Shown here piece after piece: positions 1-8,775 of a DNA stretch of 39,898 nucleotides. Position 1 is the stretch's first letter; each line of letters begins with the position of its first letter. This stretch comes from Blautia glucerasea (GTDB taxonomy: Bacteria > Bacillota > Clostridia > Lachnospirales > Lachnospiraceae), in NCBI RefSeq assembly GCF_013304385.1, contig NZ_JAAITU010000037.1, positions 1 through 39,898 of the forward strand, written 5' to 3'. The notes beneath the pieces are model-generated. The model worked only from the letters and a program-made list of their open reading frames with translations. It did not search any database and was not told the origin of the DNA. The translations under genes and the position numbers were made by a program.

Positions 1-7
1 TTAGAGT

Positions 8-39
8 AAATTCCACCGCATAAGCGGGCGGTGGAATTT
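8..39. terminator. Strong hairpin, terminator-like
   Basis: A perfect 12-bp stem (arms 8-19 and 28-39) closes an 8-nt loop. No long U-tract follows on either strand, so it is terminator-like rather than a textbook intrinsic terminator. It probably separates the first gene here from one lying left of the window. Confidence 0.5.
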
Positions 40-193
40 AAAGTTTCATTTTAGGGCAGACTATTCAAGATTAAATAATGTGGACATAAAAAGAGGGCAG
101 TGTTATAATTTTTTCTAAAAAATGTAATACATAATGTATCAGAATGTTTACGGTTGTAAGGCTTTTATCTGTAAAGGAACAGGAACAAAATTA

Positions 194-1093
194 ATGAAAG
201 AGAAAGCATATTTTCATCTGCCTGGGTTGTTTGAATTTTATGAACTGTACCGGATGTTTTTGCCATTATTCCGGGAACACAGGGAATATTTCTATGACTG
301 GTGTGAAATAGGTTCTATATATGGTGCTCCATCAGACTGTATCTGGGGAGGAGGCAGGACAGGATTTGGAGAGAATGATCCTAAGGAGGTACTTGAGCTG
401 ATGCAGGAATATGGAATTTCTGCCCGGCTGACCTTCAGCAATTCCCTTCTGCGCCAGGAACATCTTTTGGATAGGAAATGCAATACACTGTGCCGATTGT
501 TTGAGAAAAACACGGAACCGCAAAATGGTGTAATCATTTATTCAGAATTGCTTCTGAAATATATTAAAAAGCATTATCCGGGATTCTATTTCGTTTCTTC
601 CACCACCAAGGTTCTGACGGATTTTACACAGTTTGAGAAAGAAATCAGGAGAAAAGATTTCTGTTATGTAGTGCTGGACTTCCGGTTAAATAAGACCTTC
701 GATCAGTTAAACACACTGACCCAGGCTGAGAAGAATAAAGTGGAATTTCTCTGTAATGAATGTTGTTGGTTCGGCTGCAGGAACAGAAAAGCCTGTTATG
801 AAACAGTCAGCCGTAAAAATCTGGGCGAAAACTGCCCGGAGTATCGCTGCAAGGCACCGGAGGGAGAAAAGGGTTATTTATTTTCCAAGGCTATGAAAAA
901 TCCGGGATTTATTGGAATCGATGATATTAGAAATATTTATCTTCCAATGGGATTTTCAAATTTTAAGATAGAAGGCAGAGGGCTTGGAAGTGCCCTGATA
1001 TTGGAATTTTTGCTCTATTACATGACCAAACCGGAATATCAGATACATGTCAGGGAAAAAATATATCTGGACAGTATGCTGGACTTGTTTTGA
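194..1093 (+). CDS. U32-peptidase-like TIM-barrel family protein (tentative)
   Basis: The product is about 299 residues and has no obvious signal peptide or membrane segment. A cysteine-rich middle (NECCWFGCRNRKAC) is followed by GFSNFKIEGR. This pairing of a Cys cluster with a late FKIEGR-type motif recalls U32 peptidase-like proteins, but the match is by eye and no catalytic activity can be claimed. An in-frame ATG at 134 has no ribosome binding site. The ATG at 194 follows AGGAAC at a good distance, so 194 is chosen. The gene stands alone between a hairpin and the yitT-like gene. Confidence 0.6.
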   Translation: MKEKAYFHLPGLFEFYELYRMFLPLFREHREYFYDWCEIGSIYGAPSDCIWGGGRTGFGENDPKEVLELMQEYGISARLTFSNSLLRQEHLLDRKCNTLCRLFEKNTEPQNGVIIYSELLLKYIKKHYPGFYFVSSTTKVLTDFTQFEKEIRRKDFCYVVLDFRLNKTFDQLNTLTQAEKNKVEFLCNECCWFGCRNRKACYETVSRKNLGENCPEYRCKAPEGEKGYLFSKAMKNPGFIGIDDIRNIYLPMGFSNFKIEGRGLGSALILEFLLYYMTKPEYQIHVREKIYLDSMLDLF

Positions 1094-1199
1094 GAAACAA
1101 TGTACTAACAGTAACGAAAATTACACTACACGTTTCCTTTTGTGTGTGGATATGATACAATTCATGGATGAATAATAGAGGAAAGCCGGGAATCTGATT

Positions 1200-2054
1200 A
1201 TGAAAAAGCAATTAAATTACGTAGATATAATAAAAGAAACGGTGGTTCTCACCTGGGCGGTAGCTATCATAGCAGCTGCGGTTTATTTCTTTCTGGTGCC
1301 AAGCCATACTTCAGTCAGCAGTATTTCAGGTCTTGGAATTGTGCTGTCCAATTTTGTACCAATTCCCTTGTCTGCAATTACTATGGTTCTGAATGTGGTG
1401 CTTTTGATCATAGGTTTTATCACTTGTGGAAGAGAGTTTGGAATAAAAACGGTTTATACAAGCATTATGCTGCCTGTATTTATTGGTCTGTTTGAGAGGA
1501 TATTTCCGGATATGGGTTCTATGACCGGCAGCCAGGAACTGGATGTGCTTTCCTATGTCCTGGTGGTCAGTGTGGGACTTAGTATTCTTTTTAATAGAAA
1601 TGCATCCTCCGGCGGGTTGGATATTGTGGCAAAGATTATGAATAAGTACCTTCATATGGAACTGGGAAAGGCAATGTCCCTGTCCGGGATGTGCGTGGCT
1701 CTTTCCGCAGCACTGGTATATGATAAGAAAACGGTTGTGCTGAGTATTCTTGGAACCTATTTTAACGGCCTTGTGCTGGATCATTTTATTTTTGACCACA
1801 ATATTAAGCGAAGGGTATGTATTATCACAAAAAAAGAAGAAGAACTTCGCAGGTTCATTATTGAAGAACTGCATAGTGGAGCTACTATTTACGAATCCAT
1901 AGGTGCCTACAATATGCAGAAAAGGAATGAGATCATTACTATTGTAGATAAGACAGAATATCAGAAGCTGATGAATTTCATTAACAATCAGGATCCAAAA
2001 GCTTTTGTTACGGTGTACAATGTTTCGGACATGCGCTATCAGCCGAAAAAATAA
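1200..2054 (+). CDS. YitT family membrane protein
   Basis: A 284-residue protein. The first about 200 residues hold five to six hydrophobic segments, including ASSGGLDIVAKI, typical of the YitT (DUF161) domain. The soluble C-terminal 80 residues (RRVCIITKKEEELRRFI...) match the DUF2179 domain that follows it in this family. Family members are conserved in Firmicutes, and their transported substrate is not established. A possible extended -10 (TGATACAAT, 1153-1161) lies upstream with a weak -35. It is probably monocistronic. Confidence 0.85.
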   Translation: MKKQLNYVDIIKETVVLTWAVAIIAAAVYFFLVPSHTSVSSISGLGIVLSNFVPIPLSAITMVLNVVLLIIGFITCGREFGIKTVYTSIMLPVFIGLFERIFPDMGSMTGSQELDVLSYVLVVSVGLSILFNRNASSGGLDIVAKIMNKYLHMELGKAMSLSGMCVALSAALVYDKKTVVLSILGTYFNGLVLDHFIFDHNIKRRVCIITKKEEELRRFIIEELHSGATIYESIGAYNMQKRNEIITIVDKTEYQKLMNFINNQDPKAFVTVYNVSDMRYQPKK

Positions 2055-2175
2055 AGGGATAAGGGAACAGGGAAAGCCAAGACAGAGGATTTATAAAACA
2101 ATAAAATACTGTGAACAAAGTGGACAGTAACAACTTGATAGCTGTAGATAAGATAGTAAAAGAAAGAGGCAGATG

Positions 2176-3291
2176 ATGAAAGCAGGGATCATTGGAACAG
2201 GATTTGCAGCAGAAGTACATATGAAAGCACTTCGTGCCTGTAATGTGTCTGTTGATGTGGTAATGAGTCAGAGAGAAGAGCATGCAAAAGCCTTTGCAAA
2301 AAAGTGGGGGATTCCTAAATGGGTAACTTCAGTGGAGGCGATCATGGAATCAGAGGCAGATGTGATCCATATCTGCACACCGCCGACTACACATGGGACT
2401 CTGGTAAAATCTGCTTTAGATGCAGGAAAACATGTATTGTGTGAAAAACCGCTGAGTCTGTCACAGACAGAGGCAAAAGATCTTGCAGAACAGGCCGCAA
2501 TGAGTGGAAAAATCTGTGGAATGGTACTAAATGTCCGGTATCATATGGCATGCCAGAGGGCAAAAGAAATGGTGGAGAATGGTATGATCGGACGTCCGAT
2601 CCTGATCCATGGAACATATTTACAGGAATTTGGAGCGCTTCCGGCACCCTATGACTGGAGATATCATCCGGAAACCGGAGGAGAAATGCGGGCAGTTTCC
2701 GAGATCGGAACCCACTGGTTTGACATAGCAGAATATATATCAGGACAGAGGATTAAGGAAGTATCTGCCTTATTCGCATGCTATACGCCTCACCGGATTT
2801 TAAAAGACGGTATGATGTATCCAGATAAAGCTTCTGAAAAGGCGGATGAAACCGGAAGAAAAGTGCAGGCATCCGCTTCCTTGGATGGAGACAAGATAGA
2901 AGTAACATCAGAAGATGCAGCCATTATTCAGATGAAATTTGAAAATCAGGCACTGGGAAGTGTGGTACTTTCGGAAGTATCTCCTGGAAGAGGCAATCAT
3001 CTTTCCCTGGAGATCACAGGAACTGACGGGAATATCTGGTGGAATGAGGAGGAAAACAATCAGTTGTTTACAGCCAGAAAGGGCGAAGGGATCCGGAAGG
3101 AGGTTTTTGCCTTTGGAAATGGATTTTCAGAAACCTTTATACAAATGTTTGAGGCTTTTTACCAGGCCGTCCAGGAAGGCAGGCCAGGGGAAACTTATCC
3201 GGATTTTGCCAGGGGAGCAAGAATCGCCAGGATTTGCCAGGGCGTGTTGGAAAGTGTCAGAACTGGCGGCGCCTGGATCAATGTAGAATAA
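2176..3291 (+). CDS. Gfo/Idh/MocA family oxidoreductase
   Basis: An NAD(P)-dependent sugar or polyol dehydrogenase family member of about 370 residues. The N-terminal Rossmann motif GIIGTGFAA and the family signature EKPLS near residue 91 are present. GTHWFDIAEY in the second half corresponds to the conserved histidine/aspartate region of the substrate domain. The substrate cannot be predicted. ATGs at 2173 and 2176 are both possible; the second has better spacing from the AGAGG at 2165-2169. The following cupin gene starts about 60 bases downstream and may be co-transcribed. Confidence 0.85.
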   Translation: MKAGIIGTGFAAEVHMKALRACNVSVDVVMSQREEHAKAFAKKWGIPKWVTSVEAIMESEADVIHICTPPTTHGTLVKSALDAGKHVLCEKPLSLSQTEAKDLAEQAAMSGKICGMVLNVRYHMACQRAKEMVENGMIGRPILIHGTYLQEFGALPAPYDWRYHPETGGEMRAVSEIGTHWFDIAEYISGQRIKEVSALFACYTPHRILKDGMMYPDKASEKADETGRKVQASASLDGDKIEVTSEDAAIIQMKFENQALGSVVLSEVSPGRGNHLSLEITGTDGNIWWNEEENNQLFTARKGEGIRKEVFAFGNGFSETFIQMFEAFYQAVQEGRPGETYPDFARGARIARICQGVLESVRTGGAWINVE

Positions 3292-3349
3292 ATAGAAAAG
3301 CGTGAAAAGTAATAACATTCAGAACGAAGCAAGGATAATAGGAGCGTAT

Positions 3350-3835
3350 ATGACAGCGCAGGATGTGATTAGATTATTAGATATGGTGCCTTTGGGACAG
3401 GAAGGCGGCATGGTAAAAGAAACCTGGAAAAGTAAGAAAAAAGATCATGGGATTTCAGAGGGAAGTGCGATCTACTATCTTCTGACAGAGGATTCTTTTT
3501 CACATTTACATCGTCTCACAGGAGAAGAAGTGTATCATTTCTATATGGGAGATCCAGTGGAATTGTGTGAACTTATGCCGGATGGAAGTACAAAGCTTAC
3601 AGTTCTTGGAACAGATCTTTTTAAGGGGCAGGTACCCCAGCATGTGGTTGAAGGGGGCGTATGGCAGGGATCACGCCTGAAAGAAGGGGGAAAATGGGCG
3701 CTGCTTGGAACTACCATGTGTCCTGCATATTCTGAGAAAGAGTATGAACATGGTAACCGGGAAGAACTTTTGAAAAAGTATCCGGATGCAGCAGCATATA
3801 TTCGGAAGCTCACCGGAGAAGTCAAGGATTGGTAA
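3350..3835 (+). CDS. DUF985-type cupin protein
   Basis: A 161-residue single-domain cupin. IYYLLTEDSFSHLHRLTGEEVYHFY carries the His-rich first cupin motif, and VVEGGVWQGSRLKEGGKWALLG is typical of the DUF985 (YML079-like) cupins. The ligand and reaction are unknown for most members. A longer reading from a GTG at 3302 exists, but GGAG at 3341-3344 sits properly before the ATG at 3350, so the shorter form is preferred. The stop codon is part of a GTAACT...AGTTAC inverted repeat (3832-3875). Confidence 0.75.
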   Translation: MTAQDVIRLLDMVPLGQEGGMVKETWKSKKKDHGISEGSAIYYLLTEDSFSHLHRLTGEEVYHFYMGDPVELCELMPDGSTKLTVLGTDLFKGQVPQHVVEGGVWQGSRLKEGGKWALLGTTMCPAYSEKEYEHGNREELLKKYPDAAAYIRKLTGEVKDW

Positions 3836-3875
3836 CTATACTGCAGGGAGTATCCTGCAATTACTGTACAGTTAC
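3832..3875. repeat. GTAACT...AGTTAC intergenic inverted repeat
   Basis: Arms starting GTAACTATAC and ending GTACAGTTAC form an inverted repeat overlapping the cupin stop codon. Related sequences occur at 6059-6085 and 25800-25880, suggesting a dispersed family. Confidence 0.45.
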
Positions 3876-3881
3876 AAGGAG

Positions 3882-3930
3882 TTATAAAAATATCACCAGT
3901 TTATAAAAATATCACCAGCTTATAAAAATA
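3882..3930 (+). repeat. 19-bp tandem repeat, 2.6 copies
   Basis: Units at 3882-3900 and 3901-3919 differ only in the last base; a partial third unit (3920-3930) follows. They lie just upstream of the HAD phosphatase gene. They could be slippage products or a small regulatory array; nothing shows which. Confidence 0.8.
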
Positions 3931-3959
3931 GGCAAAGGTATTACAGAAAGGTAAGGAAC

Positions 3960-4769
3960 ATGAAAGTAAAGCTACTGGCGCTTGATATTGATGGCACATT
4001 GACAAACGATGAAAAGAAGATCACATCAGATACGAAAAATACACTTCTGCAGGTACAGGAAAAAGGGGTAAGGCTTATGCTCGCATCTGCCAGACCGGTT
4101 CCCGGACTTTATGAAATGGCAGAAGAACTGGAACTGTACACGCATCAGGGAATCCTGATGGCTTACAATGGAGGCAGGATCATTCTGGCATCGGATGGAA
4201 GTGTTCTGTCAGAGACTAGCATGGACAAAGAGAAAACAAAAGCACTTCTTCGTTATCTGGAAACCTTGCCTGTAACAGTGATTCTGGATGATGGGAAGCA
4301 GTTTTATGTTACCGATGAAAAAGGGTATAAAGTGGAATTTGAATGCAGAAACAACCGGATGAGCTGTACAGAAGTTGATAACCTGTCCGATTTTCTGGAC
4401 TTTGCTCCTGTGAAACTTCTTCTGGCAGTTGACCCGGAACAGATTCTTCAGATACAGCAGCAGATCGCAGCACATCTGGATGAGGATCTGACGGTTGTAA
4501 GAACAGCTGCTTTTTATCTGGAGATCATTCCAAGACAGATTGACAAAGGAAAAGGACTGAAGGATATCTGTAAGGTCCTTGGAATTTCCATTAAGGATGC
4601 TGCTGCATTTGGAGATTCGGAAAATGATATGCCCATGCTAGAAGCTGCAGGATGGGGAATTGCAATGGAGAATGCTGAAGAGGCAGTAAAAGATAAAGCA
4701 GATAAAGTTACTCTTTCAAATAATGAAGATGGGATCGCTTATGCAATCAAAAAATGGCTCCTGGACTGA
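3960..4769 (+). CDS. Cof-type HAD-IIB family phosphatase
   Basis: A 269-residue cytosolic phosphatase of the haloacid dehalogenase superfamily, Cof subfamily. The nucleophile motif DIDGT is at residues 9-13 and the metal-binding GDSENDMPML begins at residue 218, with the usual C2B cap domain between. Members dephosphorylate sugar phosphates or cofactors such as FMN and pyridoxal phosphate; the substrate here cannot be told. An AAGGTAAGGA precedes the ATG. The gene converges on the MFS gene, and its last codons form half of a terminator hairpin. Confidence 0.88.
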   Translation: MKVKLLALDIDGTLTNDEKKITSDTKNTLLQVQEKGVRLMLASARPVPGLYEMAEELELYTHQGILMAYNGGRIILASDGSVLSETSMDKEKTKALLRYLETLPVTVILDDGKQFYVTDEKGYKVEFECRNNRMSCTEVDNLSDFLDFAPVKLLLAVDPEQILQIQQQIAAHLDEDLTVVRTAAFYLEIIPRQIDKGKGLKDICKVLGISIKDAAAFGDSENDMPMLEAAGWGIAMENAEEAVKDKADKVTLSNNEDGIAYAIKKWLLD

Positions 4770-4792
4770 CTAAGTCAGTCGCAGGAGTTTTT
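4758..4792. terminator. Intrinsic terminator embedded in two convergent stop regions
   Basis: CTCCTG (4758-4763) and an inner GACTGAC pair with GTCAGTC and CAGGAG (4782-4787), followed by TTTTT (4788-4792). The stop codons of the convergent HAD and MFS genes abut at 4769/4770 inside the hairpin. Confidence 0.85.
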
Positions 4793-5924
4793 CATGCATG
4801 AAAACCATCAGAATCAGTAAAAGCAGAAAGAACATAGGAAGCAGGGAGGTACTCAGGTTCTGGGCGATCAGTCCGAATACAGGGGGCATAAGAAGGCTTC
4901 CCATATAAGCACTTGCCATCTGTACACCGATCACTGCCTGGGATTTATCTGCTCCAAAATGATCAGGTGTGGAATGGATGATGCATGGGTAAATAGGAGC
5001 ACAGCCCAGACCTATCATCAGCAGTCCTGCTTGTGAGCCAAAGCCGACTGGCAGAAGCATGATAAGGATACCAGCCAGAATAATAGCCTGTCCCATACGG
5101 ATCATCTGCGGGTCGGACAGCTTCATGGTGATAAAACCGCTAAGAGCACGCCCTACAGTAATGCCGATAAAGAACAACGCTGCAAGTCCTGCTGCTTTTT
5201 CAGCAGAAAAACCGCTGTGGAAAACAAGGTAGCTGCTTGCCCATAAAATGGCAGTCTGTTCAATGCCGCAATAACAGAAGAATGCGAGCATCACTTCTTT
5301 TGCACCGGAAATAGACAGTATTTTTTTCAGCGGGAGTGGTTCTGAAGAAGCTTCTTCCTGCACCTGAGCATTTCCACCCACTTTTTTCCATAAAGGAAGA
5401 CTGCATACCAGAATTGCTGTCAGCATAAACTGCAGGCAGGAAATATAACGGTATCCCATGTTCCAACGCTGTCCACCGGTAAGTACATATCCCATAATAT
5501 AAGGACCAAGGGATGTGCCCAGTCCCCACATACAATGCAGCCAGCTCATATGACGGCTTGCGTAATGAAGCGCAACATAGTTATTTAAGGATGCGTCTAC
5601 GCTTCCTGCACCCAGTCCATAGGGGATGGCCCAGAGGCAGAGCATCCAGAAGGAACCACTGATAGAAAAAACAAACAGTGCGGCAGCAGTGATACCTACG
5701 CTGATCGCAGTAACCCTGCCGGTTCCCAGTTTCTTGGTAAGCCGGTCACTTTGAAGACTGGAAATAATGGTGCCCATGGAAATGATCATGGAAATAATAC
5801 CGGCAGAAGAAACCGGAACTCCAAATTCAAGATACATTTTAGGCCATGCAGCTCCAAGAAGGGAATCCGGAAGGCCAAGGCTGATAAAGGATAAGTAAAT
5901 AACAGCCAGTAATAAATGAATCAT
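4770..5924 (-). CDS. MFS transporter, fucose-permease-like
   Basis: A 384-residue integral membrane protein with about twelve hydrophobic helices in two halves. A cytoplasmic loop, DRLTKKLGTGRVT, lies near residues 60-72, and a long central loop rich in Glu and Pro lies between the halves. The opening (FISLGLPDSLLGAAWP) resembles the FucP/YfkF-like MFS group. The substrate is unknown. The ATG is preceded on the minus strand by AGGAGG. It is divergent from the AraC-type regulator across about 210 bases and convergent with the HAD gene. Confidence 0.85.
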   Translation of the reverse strand: MIHLLLAVIYLSFISLGLPDSLLGAAWPKMYLEFGVPVSSAGIISMIISMGTIISSLQSDRLTKKLGTGRVTAISVGITAAALFVFSISGSFWMLCLWAIPYGLGAGSVDASLNNYVALHYASRHMSWLHCMWGLGTSLGPYIMGYVLTGGQRWNMGYRYISCLQFMLTAILVCSLPLWKKVGGNAQVQEEASSEPLPLKKILSISGAKEVMLAFFCYCGIEQTAILWASSYLVFHSGFSAEKAAGLAALFFIGITVGRALSGFITMKLSDPQMIRMGQAIILAGILIMLLPVGFGSQAGLLMIGLGCAPIYPCIIHSTPDHFGADKSQAVIGVQMASAYMGSLLMPPVFGLIAQNLSTSLLPMFFLLLLILMVFMHEKLLRLT

Positions 5925-6058
5925 ATTGTCAACCTCCTATCATTGTGATACGATTATATCATCATAAAATCGGAAACAGTAGAAGATAATCTTCATAAAT
6001 ATATGATAAAATCGCCAAAAATCCATCACCAGAGATGACTTGGAATGTAGCTTGCTTT

Positions 6059-6085
6059 GTAACTGTGCGGGTACCGAATTGTTAC
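6059..6085. repeat. GTAAC...GTTAC dispersed palindromic element, copy 2
   Basis: This segment contains AACTGT, GGGTAC, GAA and GTTAC in the same order and spacing as 25856-25880 (20 of 25 positions equal). It lies between the divergent MFS and AraC genes and may influence one of their promoters. Confidence 0.45.
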
Positions 6086-6136
6086 GAATACCTAACGATT
6101 GTATGATCACAGAGAATCAGAAAGGAACTAAAATCT

Positions 6137-7123
6137 ATGGCAATCCAGGAATGTATCCAGAATATCGATAGTACAGGTCAGGAACTTTCACAGCATGGAT
6201 CTTCTGTATTTCCTGTTGCCTGTTATCATGATGATCTGAAACAGGCAAATGTTGCCTGGCACTGGCATGAAGAACTGGAGGCTGTGGTAGTGTCAGAGGG
6301 AAATGTAATTTCGGCAGCCGGTTCCCGGAAAATTCAGGTAAAGGAAAGCTGTGGATTTTTCATCAATACAGGTGTACTGCATGGTGCCTGGAATGCTGAA
6401 AAAGGAAACTGCAGGTTCCATTCCCTTGTGTTTCATCCAAGGCTGATCGGCGGGAGAGACAGTGTTTTCTGGCAGAAATATCTGCACCCAATACTTACAG
6501 ATACATCTCTTCAGATGGTTATTTTTGACAGTGAAGAGACATGGCATAAGGATGCCTGCGCTGCCATTGAAGAGGCATGGCAGGCAATGGTGCAGGAATA
6601 TCCGGGATATGAATTTCAGGTAAGGGCTGCGTTATCCAAACTGATATTGCTGTTGTATAACCATTGTCCACTATCTGGTCATGAGCCATCGCCTAAAATA
6701 TTAAGAAACGGCGAACGGATCAAGTCTATGCTTCAGTATATACAGCAGTATTATGAAGAGCCGCTGACTATTGGGATGATCGCACAGGCGGCAATGATCA
6801 GTGAAAGTGAATGCCTCAGGTGCTTCCGTGAGACGATTGGGACAACACCTATCCGTTATCTGAAGCAGTTCCGGGTACAAAGAGCTGCAGAAATGCTGAT
6901 AACTACAGAGAAAAAGATTGCAGATATTGGCGAGCTGTGTGGATTTCAGGAGATGAGTTATTTTGCTAAAAGTTTCCGTGAGATGATGGGGATAACACCC
7001 TCAGAATACAGGAAGAAGGAGAAAGAGAATGAAAAAGAAATGGATCAAGGGACTGGTGGCAGCACTTTGCATGCAGACCATGTTTATGGGAAATTCTGTG
7101 CAGGCAGCAGATGGGACAAGTAA
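6137..7123 (+). CDS. AraC family transcriptional regulator with cupin sensor
   Basis: A 328-residue regulator. Residues about 25-110 form a cupin-type sensor (WHWHEELEAVVVSEG, FFINTGVLHGAW). Residues about 190-295 contain the two AraC helix-turn-helix motifs, including LTIGMIAQAAMISESEC and the signature IADIGELCGFQEMSYFAKSF. An AAGGA precedes the start. The last about 33 residues run 95 bases into the next gene in another frame and follow the normal end of the AraC domain. The divergent MFS gene and the overlapping amylase gene are plausible targets; this is inference. Confidence 0.85.
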   Translation: MAIQECIQNIDSTGQELSQHGSSVFPVACYHDDLKQANVAWHWHEELEAVVVSEGNVISAAGSRKIQVKESCGFFINTGVLHGAWNAEKGNCRFHSLVFHPRLIGGRDSVFWQKYLHPILTDTSLQMVIFDSEETWHKDACAAIEEAWQAMVQEYPGYEFQVRAALSKLILLLYNHCPLSGHEPSPKILRNGERIKSMLQYIQQYYEEPLTIGMIAQAAMISESECLRCFRETIGTTPIRYLKQFRVQRAAEMLITTEKKIADIGELCGFQEMSYFAKSFREMMGITPSEYRKKEKENEKEMDQGTGGSTLHADHVYGKFCAGSRWDK

Positions 7124-8633
7124 TACCTGCTATGAAATTTTTGTGTATAGCTTTAATGACAGCAATGGGGATGGTATCGGTGATTTGAACGGTGTGTCCC
7201 ATAAATTGGACTATATAAACGATGGAGACGAAAGTACACAAGAGGATCTGGGCTGTGATATGATCTGGCTTATGCCGGTGATGCCTTCCACTACCTATCA
7301 TAAATACGATGTAATGGATTATATGGACATTGATCCGGAATATGGAACACTGGATGATTTTAAAAGCCTGGTTTCCAAGTGTCATGAAAGAGGAATCCAG
7401 GTGATCATAGATCTGCCGATGAACCACTCTTCCTCTAAGCATCCCTGGTTTTTGAAGGCATCGGAATATCTACAGTCACTTCCGGAAGGACAGGAGCCGG
7501 ACAGTGAAAAATGTCCATATGTGGATTATTATAATTTTTCCAGGGAAAATCAGGCAGGATACAATCAGCTGGAGGGAACATCCTGGTTTTATGAGTCCAG
7601 ATTCTGGAGTGAGATGCCGGATCTGAATCTGGGAAATCCATTGGTGCGGCAAGAATTTGAAAAGATTGTCCAGTTCTGGCAGGAACTGGGGGTGGATGGC
7701 TTCCGTCTGGATGCGGCAAAAGAATATTACAGCGATATGACAGATAAAAATGTGGAAGTTTTAACCTGGTTTAATCAGATGGTAAAGACTAATAAACCGG
7801 ACGCATATATTGTAGCAGAAGTGTGGTCAGATATGGATACCTACGGGAAATATTATGCCAGCGGGATTGACAGCTGCTTTGATTTTGCTTTTGCCGGTAA
7901 TGAGGGGATCATTGCAGATACTGTAAAGAAGATGAGCTCCTATAATGCTTCTTCTTATGGAAAGGCGCTGATTACCTTGCAGAATACCCTTGAAAAGTAC
8001 GGGGAGGATCCGGTGGATGCACCATTTTATACCAATCACGATATGGCAAGAGGTGCAGGATATTATTCCGGAGAAGATAGCGAAAGTCAGACCAAGATCG
8101 CTCAGGCCATGAATCTTACCATGTCCGGACAGGCATTTTTGTACTATGGGGAAGAGCTTGGGATGAAGGGAGCAGGAAAAGACGAGAATTTCCGTGCCCC
8201 AATGTACTGGAGTACAGACAAAAATGCAGAAGGCATGTGCAATGGACCGGAAGCTATGGATACAGTAAAGATGAAATATGGAAGCCTTGAAGATCAGGAA
8301 AAGGATGAAGCTTCTGTGTATCAGTATGTAAAAGCTGCGCTTCATTTGAGGGAAAAATATCCGGAGATCCAAATGGGAAAAGTGATTTTTGAAGAGGATC
8401 TTTCCGGAGACAATATCTGTACTATCCGTAAAAGCCTGGATGATTCGGAAATTCTGCTGGTATATAATATCTCAGGAGAACAGGAAGCTGTGGATCTTAC
8501 AGGAGTAAGTCTGAATCAGAAAACACAGGGGAATATTTCGCTGGAGGATATACTGGTTGGGAAAGAGGTTGCTCCCACACTAAAGGAAGGGATTCTTCAG
8601 ATGCCGGCATATTCTATTGCTGTCCTTAGGTGA
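7029..8633 (+). CDS. Secreted alpha-amylase family GH13 glycosidase
   Basis: A 534-residue enzyme of the GH13 family that cleaves alpha-1,4-glucosidic bonds. A signal peptide (KKKWIKG, hydrophobic core, predicted cut after NSVQA) indicates export. Catalytic landmarks are the nucleophile D228 in DGFRLDAAK, the acid/base E264 in VAEVW and D338 in TNHD. The opening CYEIFVYSFNDSNGDGIGDL is the classic start of the barrel. A small C-terminal beta domain is likely after residue 430. The start at 7029 is supported by AAGGAGA and lies within the upstream regulator gene, implying translational coupling. Exact substrate (starch, maltodextrin, pullulan) is not decidable. Confidence 0.9.
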   Translation: MKKKWIKGLVAALCMQTMFMGNSVQAADGTSNTCYEIFVYSFNDSNGDGIGDLNGVSHKLDYINDGDESTQEDLGCDMIWLMPVMPSTTYHKYDVMDYMDIDPEYGTLDDFKSLVSKCHERGIQVIIDLPMNHSSSKHPWFLKASEYLQSLPEGQEPDSEKCPYVDYYNFSRENQAGYNQLEGTSWFYESRFWSEMPDLNLGNPLVRQEFEKIVQFWQELGVDGFRLDAAKEYYSDMTDKNVEVLTWFNQMVKTNKPDAYIVAEVWSDMDTYGKYYASGIDSCFDFAFAGNEGIIADTVKKMSSYNASSYGKALITLQNTLEKYGEDPVDAPFYTNHDMARGAGYYSGEDSESQTKIAQAMNLTMSGQAFLYYGEELGMKGAGKDENFRAPMYWSTDKNAEGMCNGPEAMDTVKMKYGSLEDQEKDEASVYQYVKAALHLREKYPEIQMGKVIFEEDLSGDNICTIRKSLDDSEILLVYNISGEQEAVDLTGVSLNQKTQGNISLEDILVGKEVAPTLKEGILQMPAYSIAVLR

Positions 8634-8722
8634 AAAAGTTTTTATCAGTGGGAGGACAATCCAGGTCTCACGCACGTTCGACTTAAATACTGTGAAGATT
8701 ATGTGAAATAAATAAAAGATGC

Positions 8723-8751
8723 TTGACGTACTAAAAAACGGGTGTTATATT
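8723..8751 (+). promoter_or_regulatory. Sigma-A promoter of the J-domain gene
   Basis: TTGACG (8723-8728), a 17-base spacer and TATATT (8746-8751). It lies inside a possible N-terminal extension of the next gene and therefore supports the downstream ATG at 8776. Confidence 0.75.
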
Positions 8752-8775
8752 ACGGGTAGAACAGGGAGTGAGACT

